Below, piece after piece: positions 24,962 to 33,510 of a DNA stretch of 38,897 nucleotides. Under the pieces are notes generated by a model that was given only the letters and a program-made list of their open reading frames with translations, was not told the DNA's origin and made no database searches. How positions within the stretch are numbered: position 1 is the stretch's first letter; every line of letters starts with the position of its first letter. The translations under genes and the position numbers were made by a program. Source of the DNA: Planctomycetaceae bacterium (GTDB taxonomy: Bacteria > Planctomycetota > Planctomycetia > Planctomycetales > Planctomycetaceae); NCBI GenBank assembly GCA_023260695.1, contig JALQUR010000211.1, forward strand, positions 1-38,897, given 5' to 3'.

Positions 24962-26221
24962 ATGCGAATCCTGCTCTGCATTACACTCATGGTTGTTCCT
25001 GCTACAGCACTCACAGCAGACAACTGGCCTGAATGGCGCGGCCCCGCAGGTGATGGCATCTCAGCAGCGACAGACCTGCCAGCAACCTGGTCCACAGAGT
25101 CAGGCATCGTCTGGAAGACCGCCCTGCCGGAACCCGGCAACTCAACCCCCGTCGTCTGGGATGACCGCATCTTCCTGACGCAGCCACAACAGCAAAACAA
25201 TCGCAGTCTGATCTGCTTTGAACTCAGCACCGGAAAACAGTTGTGGGAGTACAGGGTTCAGTGGACGGATCCTGATCCGACTCACAACACCAACCCTCTT
25301 TGTTCTTCGTCAGCTGCCACAGACGGCACCCATGTAGTTGCCTGGTTCGGCGCAGCAGGACTGCATTGCTGTGATATGAATGGAAACCTGATCTGGAAAA
25401 CGGACACCAGTCCGCAGCGGCACATCTGGGGGTACGGAACATCTCCGGTCATCCGGGGCAGGCTGTGCTACCTGAACTTTGGCCCGGGGGAAAACTCCGC
25501 TGTCATGGCGTTCGACGTCACCTCCGGAGAACTCGTCTGGAAACATGAAGAACCACTCAATCGCGAGGGAACGGCAGAAGCAAAATTCCAGTCCGCAGAC
25601 TACACCGGTTCCTGGAGCACTCCGCTGTTTACCAGCACCGCAGATCGAAGTCAGCTCATCGTCAGCCTGCCTTTCTGCATTCGCTCCTTCAATCCGGAGA
25701 CCGGCAGTCAGCTGTGGTTCTGCGAGGGAACCAATGCTCTGTGCTACACTTCTCCCGTGGCTTTCGGCAGCAACGTTGTCGCCATGGGGGGCTACAATGG
25801 AATGACCGTCGCGGTGCCAGCCACCGGCAATGGAGATGTCACTGCTTCGCGACTGTGGAGGAATCCTCGTACCCGCCAGCGAATCGGCTCAGCCGTTTAT
25901 CGCGACGGCCACTTCTACATTCACGATGCTCAGGGAATCGCTCAGTGCATTGAAGCTGAAACCGGACGGACTGTCTGGGAACAACGGCTGAACGGCCCCG
26001 GGGACAACAACGCCAACTGGTCGTCTGTCCTGCTGGCCAACGGCCTGTGCTACAGCATTAATCAGAGCGGTGACTGCTTTGTGTTTCGAGCGGAACCGAC
26101 ATTCGAACTTGTCGCTGTCAATTCACTCGGCGAATCTTCCAACTCATCGATTATCCCCGCCGCAGGCTCGCTGCTGATTCGCACACACAAATCCCTGTGG
26201 CGGATTGGCAACCACGAATGA
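24962..26221 (+). CDS. Exported PQQ-like beta-propeller protein
   Basis: The 419-residue protein has a short signal peptide (MRILLCITLMVVPATALTA) followed by DNWPEWRGPAGDGIS, the typical mature start of planctomycete PQQ-like propellers. Blades include LICFELSTGKQLWEY, AVMAFDVTSGELVWKH and IAQCIEAETGRTVWEQ. Of three in-frame ATGs (24947, 24956, 24962), the last has GGAG at 6-nt spacing. It is a paralogue of the propeller at 17150-18499 but clearly diverged. Function is unassigned: quinoprotein-like enzyme or scaffold. It ends the thuA-idi-propeller run; the next gene is convergent. Confidence 0.88.
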   Translation: MRILLCITLMVVPATALTADNWPEWRGPAGDGISAATDLPATWSTESGIVWKTALPEPGNSTPVVWDDRIFLTQPQQQNNRSLICFELSTGKQLWEYRVQWTDPDPTHNTNPLCSSSAATDGTHVVAWFGAAGLHCCDMNGNLIWKTDTSPQRHIWGYGTSPVIRGRLCYLNFGPGENSAVMAFDVTSGELVWKHEEPLNREGTAEAKFQSADYTGSWSTPLFTSTADRSQLIVSLPFCIRSFNPETGSQLWFCEGTNALCYTSPVAFGSNVVAMGGYNGMTVAVPATGNGDVTASRLWRNPRTRQRIGSAVYRDGHFYIHDAQGIAQCIEAETGRTVWEQRLNGPGDNNANWSSVLLANGLCYSINQSGDCFVFRAEPTFELVAVNSLGESSNSSIIPAAGSLLIRTHKSLWRIGNHE

Positions 26222-26447
26222 GCTTTCAGGCAGTGCCGCTGACTGCAGTCCGGTAGCGTCCACCGGCGTGGAAATGAACACCTCCGGACTGCTGACCGCC
26301 CCCGCAATAAACCACGCCTGCTGCTACGGCTCTCCAGTGGCGGCAACAATCAGCGTTCCCTGCGCAGCCCTTCACCTGAACAGCTTTACCGGAAAGCCTC
26401 CACCACGAACTCCGCAGCACACGCTCGAAGATTCGCTGCTTCACGAT

Positions 26448-27695
26448 TCAGGCCACTCGTGCCTTGTTCACATCATAACCGTACAGCTCACAGACCCAGG
26501 CCAGCCGAGTTCTGACAAGACTGTCCATTTCCGCATCCGGACGAAATGAATTCTTACGGTAATCAGCAAACTCTGCGAGCGCCCTGGTCAGCAGTGGCCT
26601 GGTCTTTTCCCATCCACCAAGGTCCAGCTCGCGGTGAATGCGATGTACGACCTCTCCGGGGTTTGCCTCCAGATCCTCAAAACCAATCTCAACAAGCTGC
26701 TTGCCAGGAATCAGGTGCTTGGCGTTTTCATAGCTGCGGATGCAGCGTTCATACACGTCTACCGTCTGACCAAGCCAGCATTCAGGATGCAATGGACCAA
26801 TACTGTTTTCCGTAAACAGCACTTCCCGCAACCGTACTGTGGAACGAATGACGTCTCGTGGATTGCGATGAATGTAGACGAACTTCGCCTGAGGAAACAT
26901 TTCCATCAGCGTAGGCACACGAAAAGTGTGCGTTGGCGACTTCATCACAGGGGTCTGATCTGAGCGGAGAGCAAACTTCTGCAGGAGCGACAGCAGTGCC
27001 GACTTCCAGACCTGTTGCTCCTTCGGTGTCATGTCACGAGGATCAAAGAAACGCTCATAGACGTCCATCCGATCCTGAAATGCGATCATGATGTAGGGAG
27101 AAAGCAGTGTGGAAACACAAAGCCCCATTTCATCTTCCTGCGGAAGACTCCATGACAAAGGCATATTGTCCATGGGCCGCGTTGAAGACAGCATCCACTC
27201 CGTCAACGGCGCAATTACTTTTTCGGTGAGCAGAAAATGTCCGGGGTTCAGGCACTGATACAGGTTCAGAAAACCCAGTTCCGGATTCAGAGTCAGCAGA
27301 TTGTGCAGCATTGTCGTGCCGCTGCGCCAATGACCAAGAATAAACAGCGGCGGACGATTCAGTTTCTGCGCGGCAACACGACGTCCATAGATCAGCGAAG
27401 AAACCGCATTCAGCAGACTGTTCGCTCCACTCATCAACACCCCGCCCAGCAGTCTGTCTGCATTGCGGAGGTTCAGCTCCGGACGCAGTCGGAGCAGTGA
27501 CACCATTCCGCCGGCATCGAGGCCATGCCAGAGCGAAACGCGGTTTCGCTGCACGCTCATCCGACTCTTCTTTGCACTGGCAGTACTCTTGTCCGTCTGT
27601 TCAGCCGTTGCCGACGAAGTGTGCTCACCTCGAACGTTGACAGAAGTCCCAGCGGAACGACTGTAGTCAGCAGAAGTGACAGACATCCCGGTCAT
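26448..27695 (-). CDS. Sulfotransferase family protein
   Basis: This 415-residue protein has the PAPS-binding motifs of the sulfotransferase family: the 5'-phosphosulfate loop in LGHWRSGTTMLHNLL (about 120) and the 3'-phosphate motif FVYIHRNPRDVIRST (about 275). It resembles the larger Sulfotransfer_3-type proteins that sulfate carbohydrates or proteins; the acceptor is unknown. ATG 27695 has a strong GAGGGGA at 8-nt spacing; the track start at 27824 adds 43 residues without support. Residues about 5-45 are Ser/Thr-rich and probably disordered. No signal peptide is seen, so it is likely cytoplasmic. Planctomycetes usually carry several of these genes. Confidence 0.9.
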   Translation of the reverse strand: MTGMSVTSADYSRSAGTSVNVRGEHTSSATAEQTDKSTASAKKSRMSVQRNRVSLWHGLDAGGMVSLLRLRPELNLRNADRLLGGVLMSGANSLLNAVSSLIYGRRVAAQKLNRPPLFILGHWRSGTTMLHNLLTLNPELGFLNLYQCLNPGHFLLTEKVIAPLTEWMLSSTRPMDNMPLSWSLPQEDEMGLCVSTLLSPYIMIAFQDRMDVYERFFDPRDMTPKEQQVWKSALLSLLQKFALRSDQTPVMKSPTHTFRVPTLMEMFPQAKFVYIHRNPRDVIRSTVRLREVLFTENSIGPLHPECWLGQTVDVYERCIRSYENAKHLIPGKQLVEIGFEDLEANPGEVVHRIHRELDLGGWEKTRPLLTRALAEFADYRKNSFRPDAEMDSLVRTRLAWVCELYGYDVNKARVA

Positions 27696-28072
27696 GCAAG
27701 AATTCCCCTCGAAAACAATCCATGCTTTCTCTGATCGCGATGCAGCTGAAAACGCCCGGACAATGCGTGTGTCAGCCGGTGAACGCCGCGTGCTCTCTGT
27801 AGCACAGCAGGCAATGCTCCGCATGGAGACTACCGTGTTTTCGGCGAACGCAAAGACGCCTGCTCAGCAGAATGAGGGAGAATTGCTAAATCAATGTTGA
27901 ACTCAATATCTGCATTCAGCCGCAAGCAGTCGGCGTTCCATTGCAGACCGACGTTTTCGGCAGAATCAGCCGCTCAGCCCCCCCTGGACACCCCCATCAC
28001 ACACCACTGCCCGTCCCCGCCGAACGACGCAATCTTCCCATTCGAGCATTCGAACCTGAAACGCCTGATCGC
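27696..28072. other. 377-bp intergenic region, nothing recognised
   Basis: This lies between the sulfotransferase start and the histidine kinase stop, both on the minus strand. It holds a palindrome TTCGAGCATTCGAA (28041-28054) and a C-rich stretch on the plus strand, but no clear promoter, terminator or gene. Confidence 0.5.
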
Positions 28073-29521
28073 CTACGCCTGCTGACTTTGATCCGCAGTT
28101 GCCATCGAATCCACCGTGACCAGCGGCAGTCTGAGTCGAAATGTGCTGCCTTTTCCCACCTCGCTGTGCACAGCAACGCTTCCATTCATGCTGTTCACCA
28201 CCGCTTTGACGATCGACAGGCCCAGTCCCGTCCCCCCTGTTGCTGAATTCCGCGACGCATCAACGCGATAGAAACGATCAAAAAGACGCGGGAGGTGCTT
28301 CGCAGCGATTCCCGGGCCACAATCCTGCACCGCCATTTCCACAAACCCGTCACGCTGCTCACAGGTGACGCTGATCGTTCCGCCGTCCGGAGAGTACTTC
28401 ACGGCGTTGCTCAGCAGATTTGCAATGACCATCTGCACCCGCAGGCGGTCACCATTGACTGAGGTGGCGCCGCAGTCAATGGTGACCTGCAGTGCAAGAT
28501 TCTTCTGTGCGGTCAGACTGCCAAGTCGTCTGATTTCACTGTCCAGAACCTGACGCAGATCGACAATTTCATGCGAGAGCATTGTAACGCCGCCGTCGCA
28601 GCGGGCCAGGTCCAGCATATGACCTGCCAGATCACTCAGACGCTCCGTCTCAGCAACGATCACCTGCAGAGCCTTGCGATAATCTTCCACGCTGCGTTGT
28701 CTGCTCAAGGCCAGTTCTGCTTCGAGCCGAATAACTGCCAGCGGAGTTCGCAGCTCATGTGATGCATCCGCAGTGAATCGACGAATCTCCGCAACCGCAC
28801 TCTGCAGCCCCGAGATCAGGTTGTTCAGACTCTGCGACAGCTGGCCGATCTCATCATGAGTCCTTCTGACGCTGACACGTCTGTGCAGGGAATCAATCGA
28901 TAACTCTGCCGCTTCTGCGGCCAGCTGGCGAATGGGCTGGATTGCCAGCCCGGCAATCCAGTGGCCAATGAACACCGCCAGAATAAGGCTGACTGGCAAT
29001 GCTGAGAGCATGATTCCATTCAGTTTGCCGACATCTCGCCAAAGTCGAATGGGGGTGGTGACAGCATAAAGGTGAAGTGTTCCATATGCCGTTGTAGTTG
29101 TCTTGAAACTGGCCACAAACTCGCCACCACCAGCGACATGCAGCCACAGCAATTGACCGCCAGAGGGCTCGCCCAGCTCCCGCAATTGCGAAATCATCGC
29201 CGCGTCAGCTCGATCACTCAGGAACACTGCCGTTCCTTCCGCATCAAACACCAGAAACTCGTAGTTGACCGTCTCTGTACTGTTCTTCACACCATGCAGT
29301 CGAAATCGAGGACGAACTCCGGCAAGCATCTCGCTCAGTGTCTCGTGCTGTTCGATCTCTCGTTCAATTTCTCCCAGCTCTTCCACAAGTTCGGAAAGTG
29401 TGCGAGCAAACAGAGATGTTCTGGCCTGGAACACCAACGCAGCACACATGATGAGCAACAGCAGACATGCCAGCCCTGCAAACCAGAGCGTCAGCCGCAT
29501 TCTCATCGTCAGCGGAATCAT
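28073..29521 (-). CDS. Sensor histidine kinase (OmpR-partner type)
   Basis: The 482-residue protein has a first membrane segment at about 9-31, an extracytoplasmic sensor of some 135 residues, a second membrane segment at about 170-192 and a HAMP linker. HisKA follows with phospho-acceptor H255 in ASHELRTP, then a HATPase domain with N box NLLSNAVKYS, G1 DCGPGIA, an F box and G2 GGTGLGLSIV. It is the cognate kinase of the regulator encoded just upstream: the regulator's stop and this ATG overlap as ATGA, implying translational coupling. The sensed signal is not apparent. All catalytic motifs are intact. Confidence 0.95.
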   Translation of the reverse strand: MIPLTMRMRLTLWFAGLACLLLLIMCAALVFQARTSLFARTLSELVEELGEIEREIEQHETLSEMLAGVRPRFRLHGVKNSTETVNYEFLVFDAEGTAVFLSDRADAAMISQLRELGEPSGGQLLWLHVAGGGEFVASFKTTTTAYGTLHLYAVTTPIRLWRDVGKLNGIMLSALPVSLILAVFIGHWIAGLAIQPIRQLAAEAAELSIDSLHRRVSVRRTHDEIGQLSQSLNNLISGLQSAVAEIRRFTADASHELRTPLAVIRLEAELALSRQRSVEDYRKALQVIVAETERLSDLAGHMLDLARCDGGVTMLSHEIVDLRQVLDSEIRRLGSLTAQKNLALQVTIDCGATSVNGDRLRVQMVIANLLSNAVKYSPDGGTISVTCEQRDGFVEMAVQDCGPGIAAKHLPRLFDRFYRVDASRNSATGGTGLGLSIVKAVVNSMNGSVAVHSEVGKGSTFRLRLPLVTVDSMATADQSQQA

Positions 29522-30204
29522 TCACGCAGCTCCACATGATAGCCGATGCCACGAACCGTATGCAGTACTCGAGGAAGCCCATCCCGATGCAGCTTTTTCC
29601 GCAGCAGATTGACCTGAACTTCAATCACATTGGATCCAACCGCAGCGGCATCCTTCCAGACCAGCTCAGCAATTGCCTCACGTGACACAGCAGCCGGTGA
29701 GCGCTGCATCAGGCACGCCAGCAATTCAAACTGCCGCAGTGATAACTCAATTGACCGGCCGCGACGGTATACCTCTCGCGTGACAAGATTCAGGCGCAGA
29801 TCTGCAGCCTCAATTTCAATCACTGTCGGCTCGGCAGTGCGACGACTCAGAGCATGCACCCTCGCCAGAAGTTCTTCCAGCGCAAATGGCTTGACCAGAT
29901 AGTCGTCTGCACCCGAATCAAGACCGTCCACCCGATCTTCAACGGCATCTCGAGCAGTCAGAATGAGTACAGGCACCTGATTTCCGCTCTGGCGGAGTGA
30001 TCGAAGCCAGGTGACACCGTCTCCGTCAGGCAACATGCGATCCAGAATGATCATTCCCGGATTGCAAGCAACCGCTTCTGTTGCCTCGGAAAGACTGCCG
30101 GCTGTGCAGCTGGTCAACCCGACTTCGCAGATCGCAGTTGAGATACTGCGGAGCAGACTTGGCTCATCCTCGACAACCAGGATTTGTTTTTCTTCAGTAA
30201 TCAT
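29518..30204 (-). CDS. OmpR-family response regulator
   Basis: This is 228 residues from ATG 30204 (MITEEKQILVVEDEPS), which has AGGCGG about 5 nt upstream; the track's longer start has no support. The receiver domain has acidic pair E12/D13, phospho-acceptor D55 (IILDRMLP), T83 and K105 (LVKPF). The C-terminal winged-helix DNA-binding domain ends in NVIEVQVNLLRKKL and TVRGIGYHVE. It pairs with the downstream kinase and probably binds direct repeats or symmetric sites in promoters. The nearby leader region upstream contains inverted repeats that could be autoregulatory sites, though this is not shown. Confidence 0.95.
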   Translation of the reverse strand: MITEEKQILVVEDEPSLLRSISTAICEVGLTSCTAGSLSEATEAVACNPGMIILDRMLPDGDGVTWLRSLRQSGNQVPVLILTARDAVEDRVDGLDSGADDYLVKPFALEELLARVHALSRRTAEPTVIEIEAADLRLNLVTREVYRRGRSIELSLRQFELLACLMQRSPAAVSREAIAELVWKDAAAVGSNVIEVQVNLLRKKLHRDGLPRVLHTVRGIGYHVELRE

Positions 30205-30378
30205 TCCAACCGCCTGAACAACGCCAGCAGGAGTCAATGCTGCGCGGCCATCAAACTGGATCAAAAACGCAAGATTTCAGATATGGCCACCTGCCTTGCA
30301 TTCCGTCGCAGGTCAGCCCTGCGGGAGTGTACAATTTTCAGCGTTTGCCAGACTCAGAATTTCCCATTTTCGTGCGAC

Positions 30379-30418
30379 GTTTATTATTCAGAGTGAACAG
30401 CGGAGCCGCTGAATAAAC
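30379..30418. repeat. Inverted repeat between divergent transcription units
   Basis: ATTCAG pairs with CTGAAT, and GTTT with AAAC outside it (with a bulge). An alternative inner stem is CAGCGG/CCGCTG. There is no T-run on either strand, so it is more likely a regulatory site than a terminator. Confidence 0.5.
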
Positions 30419-30481
30419 CCTCATTTATCGTCAGCGGTCCCAATCCTTACCGCAGATTGCACCCATTCCAATACCGCATTG

Positions 30482-30509
30482 TTGACAACTGAGGCTTTTG
30501 CTGGATAAA
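30482..30509 (+). promoter_or_regulatory. Sigma70-like promoter for the exported protein gene
   Basis: A perfect -35 TTGACA (30482-30487) is followed after 16 nt by GATAAA (30504-30509), which matches TATAAT at four positions. It points toward the 30842 gene. Confidence 0.65.
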
Positions 30510-30841
30510 AGGGAAGTTTGCGGAGGATAGTTCAGCCTGATCGAACAGCACACTCAGCAATCCTGTAACGGTTGCACTGCATGCTCGGTTCACGGCGTAC
30601 TGTTCTGCAGTTCAGATTTGTTGCAGTTAATATTTGTTCAGCCTCAGATTATCCGTGGCGGACGTTCGTCTGTCGCCTTTCAGGAAAGCTCTGCGAGCTC
30701 AGCAGGCAACTCCGCTGCCCGGTAACCGGCGTGCAAGTCCGTGCAGCTGCCTGCCATCAGGTCACAATGACCACTGGCACAGCATTCCCGCAGACAACTT
30801 CACCGCAAGTCACGACTTCACATACGAAGATGGGTTCACCG

Positions 30842-31681
30842 ATGACTCGATACCTGCAGACACGGACTCTTGTGGTCGCTCTGACTCTGCTCAGTTTCCT
30901 CAGTTCTGCTGCTCCCGCACAGGCCTGCCTGTGGTGGCTGATGCCGGGCTTCTACGGTATGCAGGGCTGGGCGGGCCCATGTGCTCCCGGGGGCTACGCA
31001 GTCCCGTCCGCCGTGCCCTACTACGCCGGCTATGCATTCGGGCCACGACTGATGACACCTGTCTGGGGTAACAACGCCTGCTGCGTACCTCAGGCCTGTA
31101 ATCCCTGCCAGTCAGCCTGCGGTGCTCAGGGCAGCAACGGCGCTGACAGCAGCACTCTGAAACCGCAGATTGATGATAAGTTTGCGGCTCCTGCCACTGG
31201 TGGCGACGCCGTTGATATCCCGTATGATGACACAGCAGGAAGCCGCCTGCCTGCTGTGGGTGATCCTGCCGCTCCGGCAGATTCTGGTGGCGCCGCCACG
31301 TTTGATGATCTGCCACCATCCACGTTTGCACCAGGCAGCTCAGATCCGGCATTTGATGCTGCAGACTTCCCGCCCATTGACGACCAGACATCAACTTCCA
31401 ACAAGCCGCCAGTGCCGGAACTGCTTGAAGAATCTTCGGCTGAAACGACTCCCCCGGAAGCATCAGCCGACGAGGACAATTCTGAAGTCAAGGCCCCTGA
31501 ACCAGCAACGCCACAAAGCTCCAGAGTACCTGTGACCCGCAGCCAGCTGAGTGAAGTACTTCCACCCGGACGTCTTCCACGTGGTCGCGATGATCGACTT
31601 AACGTTGTTGATTCATCCGTACCGGTCACGCCCGTTCGCTGGATTTCCGTTCCCCTGCCAGCCAATCAGCGGCGGCTCTGA
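30842..31681 (+). CDS. Exported Cys-/Pro-/Asp-rich protein of unknown function
   Basis: I do not recognise a domain. From ATG 30842 the protein has 279 residues: signal peptide MTRYLQTRTLVVALTLLSFL with likely cleavage after APAQA, then an aromatic/Gly segment (LWWLMPGFYGMQGWAGP). A cysteine cluster follows (ACCVPQACNPCQSACG), then a long acidic Pro/Ser/Asp/Glu-rich region (about 115-235). The end is basic (PPGRLPRGRDD, WISVPLPANQRRL). Disulfides plus a disordered acidic tail suggest a cell-surface or secreted protein. In-frame ATGs at 30830 and 30767 are alternatives; the latter has AGG at good spacing but a 46-residue leader. The track start at 30572 is unlikely. A good promoter lies 333 nt upstream. 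Confidence 0.68.
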   Translation: MTRYLQTRTLVVALTLLSFLSSAAPAQACLWWLMPGFYGMQGWAGPCAPGGYAVPSAVPYYAGYAFGPRLMTPVWGNNACCVPQACNPCQSACGAQGSNGADSSTLKPQIDDKFAAPATGGDAVDIPYDDTAGSRLPAVGDPAAPADSGGAATFDDLPPSTFAPGSSDPAFDAADFPPIDDQTSTSNKPPVPELLEESSAETTPPEASADEDNSEVKAPEPATPQSSRVPVTRSQLSEVLPPGRLPRGRDDRLNVVDSSVPVTPVRWISVPLPANQRRL

Positions 31682-31750
31682 TCTGTTGGCTGCAGCAGGC
31701 TGAACCTGTCCGGCATCTTCGGATCTGTCTGAGCCCTTGTTGCATCAGTA

Positions 31751-31776
31751 ACCGTTCGCAGTGACCGTTCGCAGTG
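31751..31776. repeat. 13-nt tandem duplication
   Basis: ACCGTTCGCAGTG occurs twice head to tail without mismatch. It lies in the 128-bp gap between the convergent exported-protein gene and asnS. Confidence 0.95.
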
Positions 31777-31809
31777 CCTTGCTCCGCACACGTGGCAGCC
31801 TTACTGCGT

Positions 31810-33204
31810 TCAGAATTCGGCATGGCCCGGCGTGCGTGGAAACGGAATCACATCACGGATATTCGCCATTCCGGTGATGAGCAGAACGGCACGCTCCAGC
31901 CCCAGTCCGAAACCGGAATGAGGGACAGTACCGTAGCGACGCAGATCCGTGTACCACCAGTAATCAGCAGGATCCAGCCCACATTCGAGCATCCGCTGTT
32001 CGAGGACATCCAGACGCTCCTCACGCTGGCTGCCACCGATGATCTCGCCGACCCCGGCAACCAGCACATCCATTGCTCGCACAGTCCGTCCGTCGTCATT
32101 GCAACGCATGTAGAACGGCTTCAGAGTTCGCGGGTAGTCATACAGAATGACTGGCTGCCGGAAGTGCTCTTCTGTCAGAAAACGCTCATGCTCTGTCTGC
32201 AGATCACTGCCCCATTGCACAGGGTACTCAAAATCCCGTCCGCTCTGCAGAATGATCTCGACAGCATCCGTGTAGGGAACCCGCATGAATTGCCTGCTGC
32301 GAATCGTCTCCAGCCGGGCCATTACCCCCTTGTCAATTCGCTGAGCAAAGAACTCCATGTCCTCAGCACAGTGTTCCAGAACGTCATTCACAATGCTGCG
32401 AATGAACTCTTCAGCCAGATCCATGTTGTCAGTGAGTTCATAGAACGGCATCTCCGGCTCCACCATCCAGAACTCCGCAAGATGTCGTGAGGTGTTACTG
32501 TTCTCGGCACGAAAAGTGGGGCCGAACGTGTAGCAGTCCCCCACCGAAGTTGCATACGTTTCTGCCTCCAGCTGACCGCTCACCGTGAGTGACGCCGGCT
32601 TTCCAAAGAAGTCGTATTTCCAGTTGATCTGATCAACCTGTCGTTGCGCAAGCATGCTCAGATCAAGTGTCGTCACCTGGAACATCTCCCCGGCGCCTTC
32701 GCAGTCGGAGGTTGTGATGATGGGACTGTTCAGGTACAGAAACCCGCGTTTCTGGAAGAAGGAGTGAATTGACCAGCAGATCTGATTGCGAACTCGAGCC
32801 ACTGCTCCAAACGTATTGGTACGCGGACGCAGGTGCGCAATGTCCCGCAGAAATTCCATGCTGTGTCCCTTCTTCTGCAGCGGATACTCAGCCGGATCCG
32901 CTGTGCCAATCAGCTGCAGAGATTCAGCATGCAGTTCGACCCGCTGCCCCTTTCCAGGCGACTCCTTCAGTACACCCACAACGCTGACGCTGGAACCCGT
33001 GGTAACCTGGCGTATGGTCTGCTCGTAGCCTTCCACCGCAGCATCAACAACGACCTGCAGATTCCGCAGACAACTGCCGTCATTCAGTTCGATGAACGAA
33101 AAACCGTTGCGGGAATCCCGCCGAGTACGAACCCAGCCCCGGGCAGTCACTTTGCTCTCCGGTTCCCCGTCTCTCAGGATGCTGACAACACGAGCCACAG
33201 CCAT
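31810..33204 (-). CDS. asnS: Asparaginyl-tRNA synthetase
   Basis: This class IIb synthetase attaches asparagine to tRNA-Asn in the cytoplasm. The 464-residue protein from ATG 33204 ([10 protein letters not shown]) has an N-terminal OB-fold anticodon-binding domain (about 15-110, [24 protein letters not shown]). The catalytic core follows, with the motif 2 loop [21 protein letters not shown] and motif 3 [15 protein letters not shown] near the end. Length and motifs are normal. The track start is a GTG at 33231 that adds nine residues without a ribosome-binding site. No Shine-Dalgarno sequence is strong at either position. The gene appears monocistronic. Confidence 0.95.
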   Translation of the reverse strand: MAVARVVSILRDGEPESKVTARGWVRTRRDSRNGFSFIELNDGSCLRNLQVVVDAAVEGYEQTIRQVTTGSSVSVVGVLKESPGKGQRVELHAESLQLIGTADPAEYPLQKKGHSMEFLRDIAHLRPRTNTFGAVARVRNQICWSIHSFFQKRGFLYLNSPIITTSDCEGAGEMFQVTTLDLSMLAQRQVDQINWKYDFFGKPASLTVSGQLEAETYATSVGDCYTFGPTFRAENSNTSRHLAEFWMVEPEMPFYELTDNMDLAEEFIRSIVNDVLEHCAEDMEFFAQRIDKGVMARLETIRSRQFMRVPYTDAVEIILQSGRDFEYPVQWGSDLQTEHERFLTEEHFRQPVILYDYPRTLKPFYMRCNDDGRTVRAMDVLVAGVGEIIGGSQREERLDVLEQRMLECGLDPADYWWYTDLRRYGTVPHSGFGLGLERAVLLITGMANIRDVIPFPRTPGHAEF

Positions 33205-33510
33205 AGCGTTCGCTTTCTCTTTCCTGATCACCTGAATTCTGCGCCGTCCATTCCAGGCAGGGGCAGTGTCCGCGCGGTCGCCGCAGATTCATCACCACGG
33301 AGGAAAACCGAGCCAACCCCGGAAAACCGAGCCACCTCTGAAGGCGGATCTGCTCAGACGGAGTATCTCGACTGCAGCCGGATTCCGACAAGCCCTGCCT
33401 GACCATCAGCTCCGCGAATTCGAGCGGTCAGGAAGAAGTCTGAACTCGAATCGTGCAGCGGGAGCCCACAGGGAAAGGAGGCGCCCCTGTTTCGGCCAAA
33501 TCGGCCGATG
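33205..33510. other. 306-bp intergenic region with a 14-nt direct repeat
   Basis: GGAAAACCGAGCCA occurs at 33302-33315 and 33321-33334 (period 19). No gene, terminator or promoter was recognised between the DUF1501 stop and the asnS start. Confidence 0.55.

Larger units (their letters stand above)
30205..30841. other. 637-bp divergent region: promoter, inverted repeats and long leader
   Basis: This separates the two-component genes (minus) from the exported protein gene (plus). It holds hairpin CGCAGG/CCTGCG (30307-30323), a long inverted repeat (30379-30418), a sigma70-like promoter (30482-30509) and a hairpin GGTCA/TGACC (30760-30772). The predicted transcript leader for the plus-strand gene is about 325 nt. 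Confidence 0.55.

Noticed and set aside
30721-30775. Cobalamin riboswitch
   Set aside because: Only part of the core is matched, the P3 stem is weak and no B12 box follows; kept only as a leader of interest.
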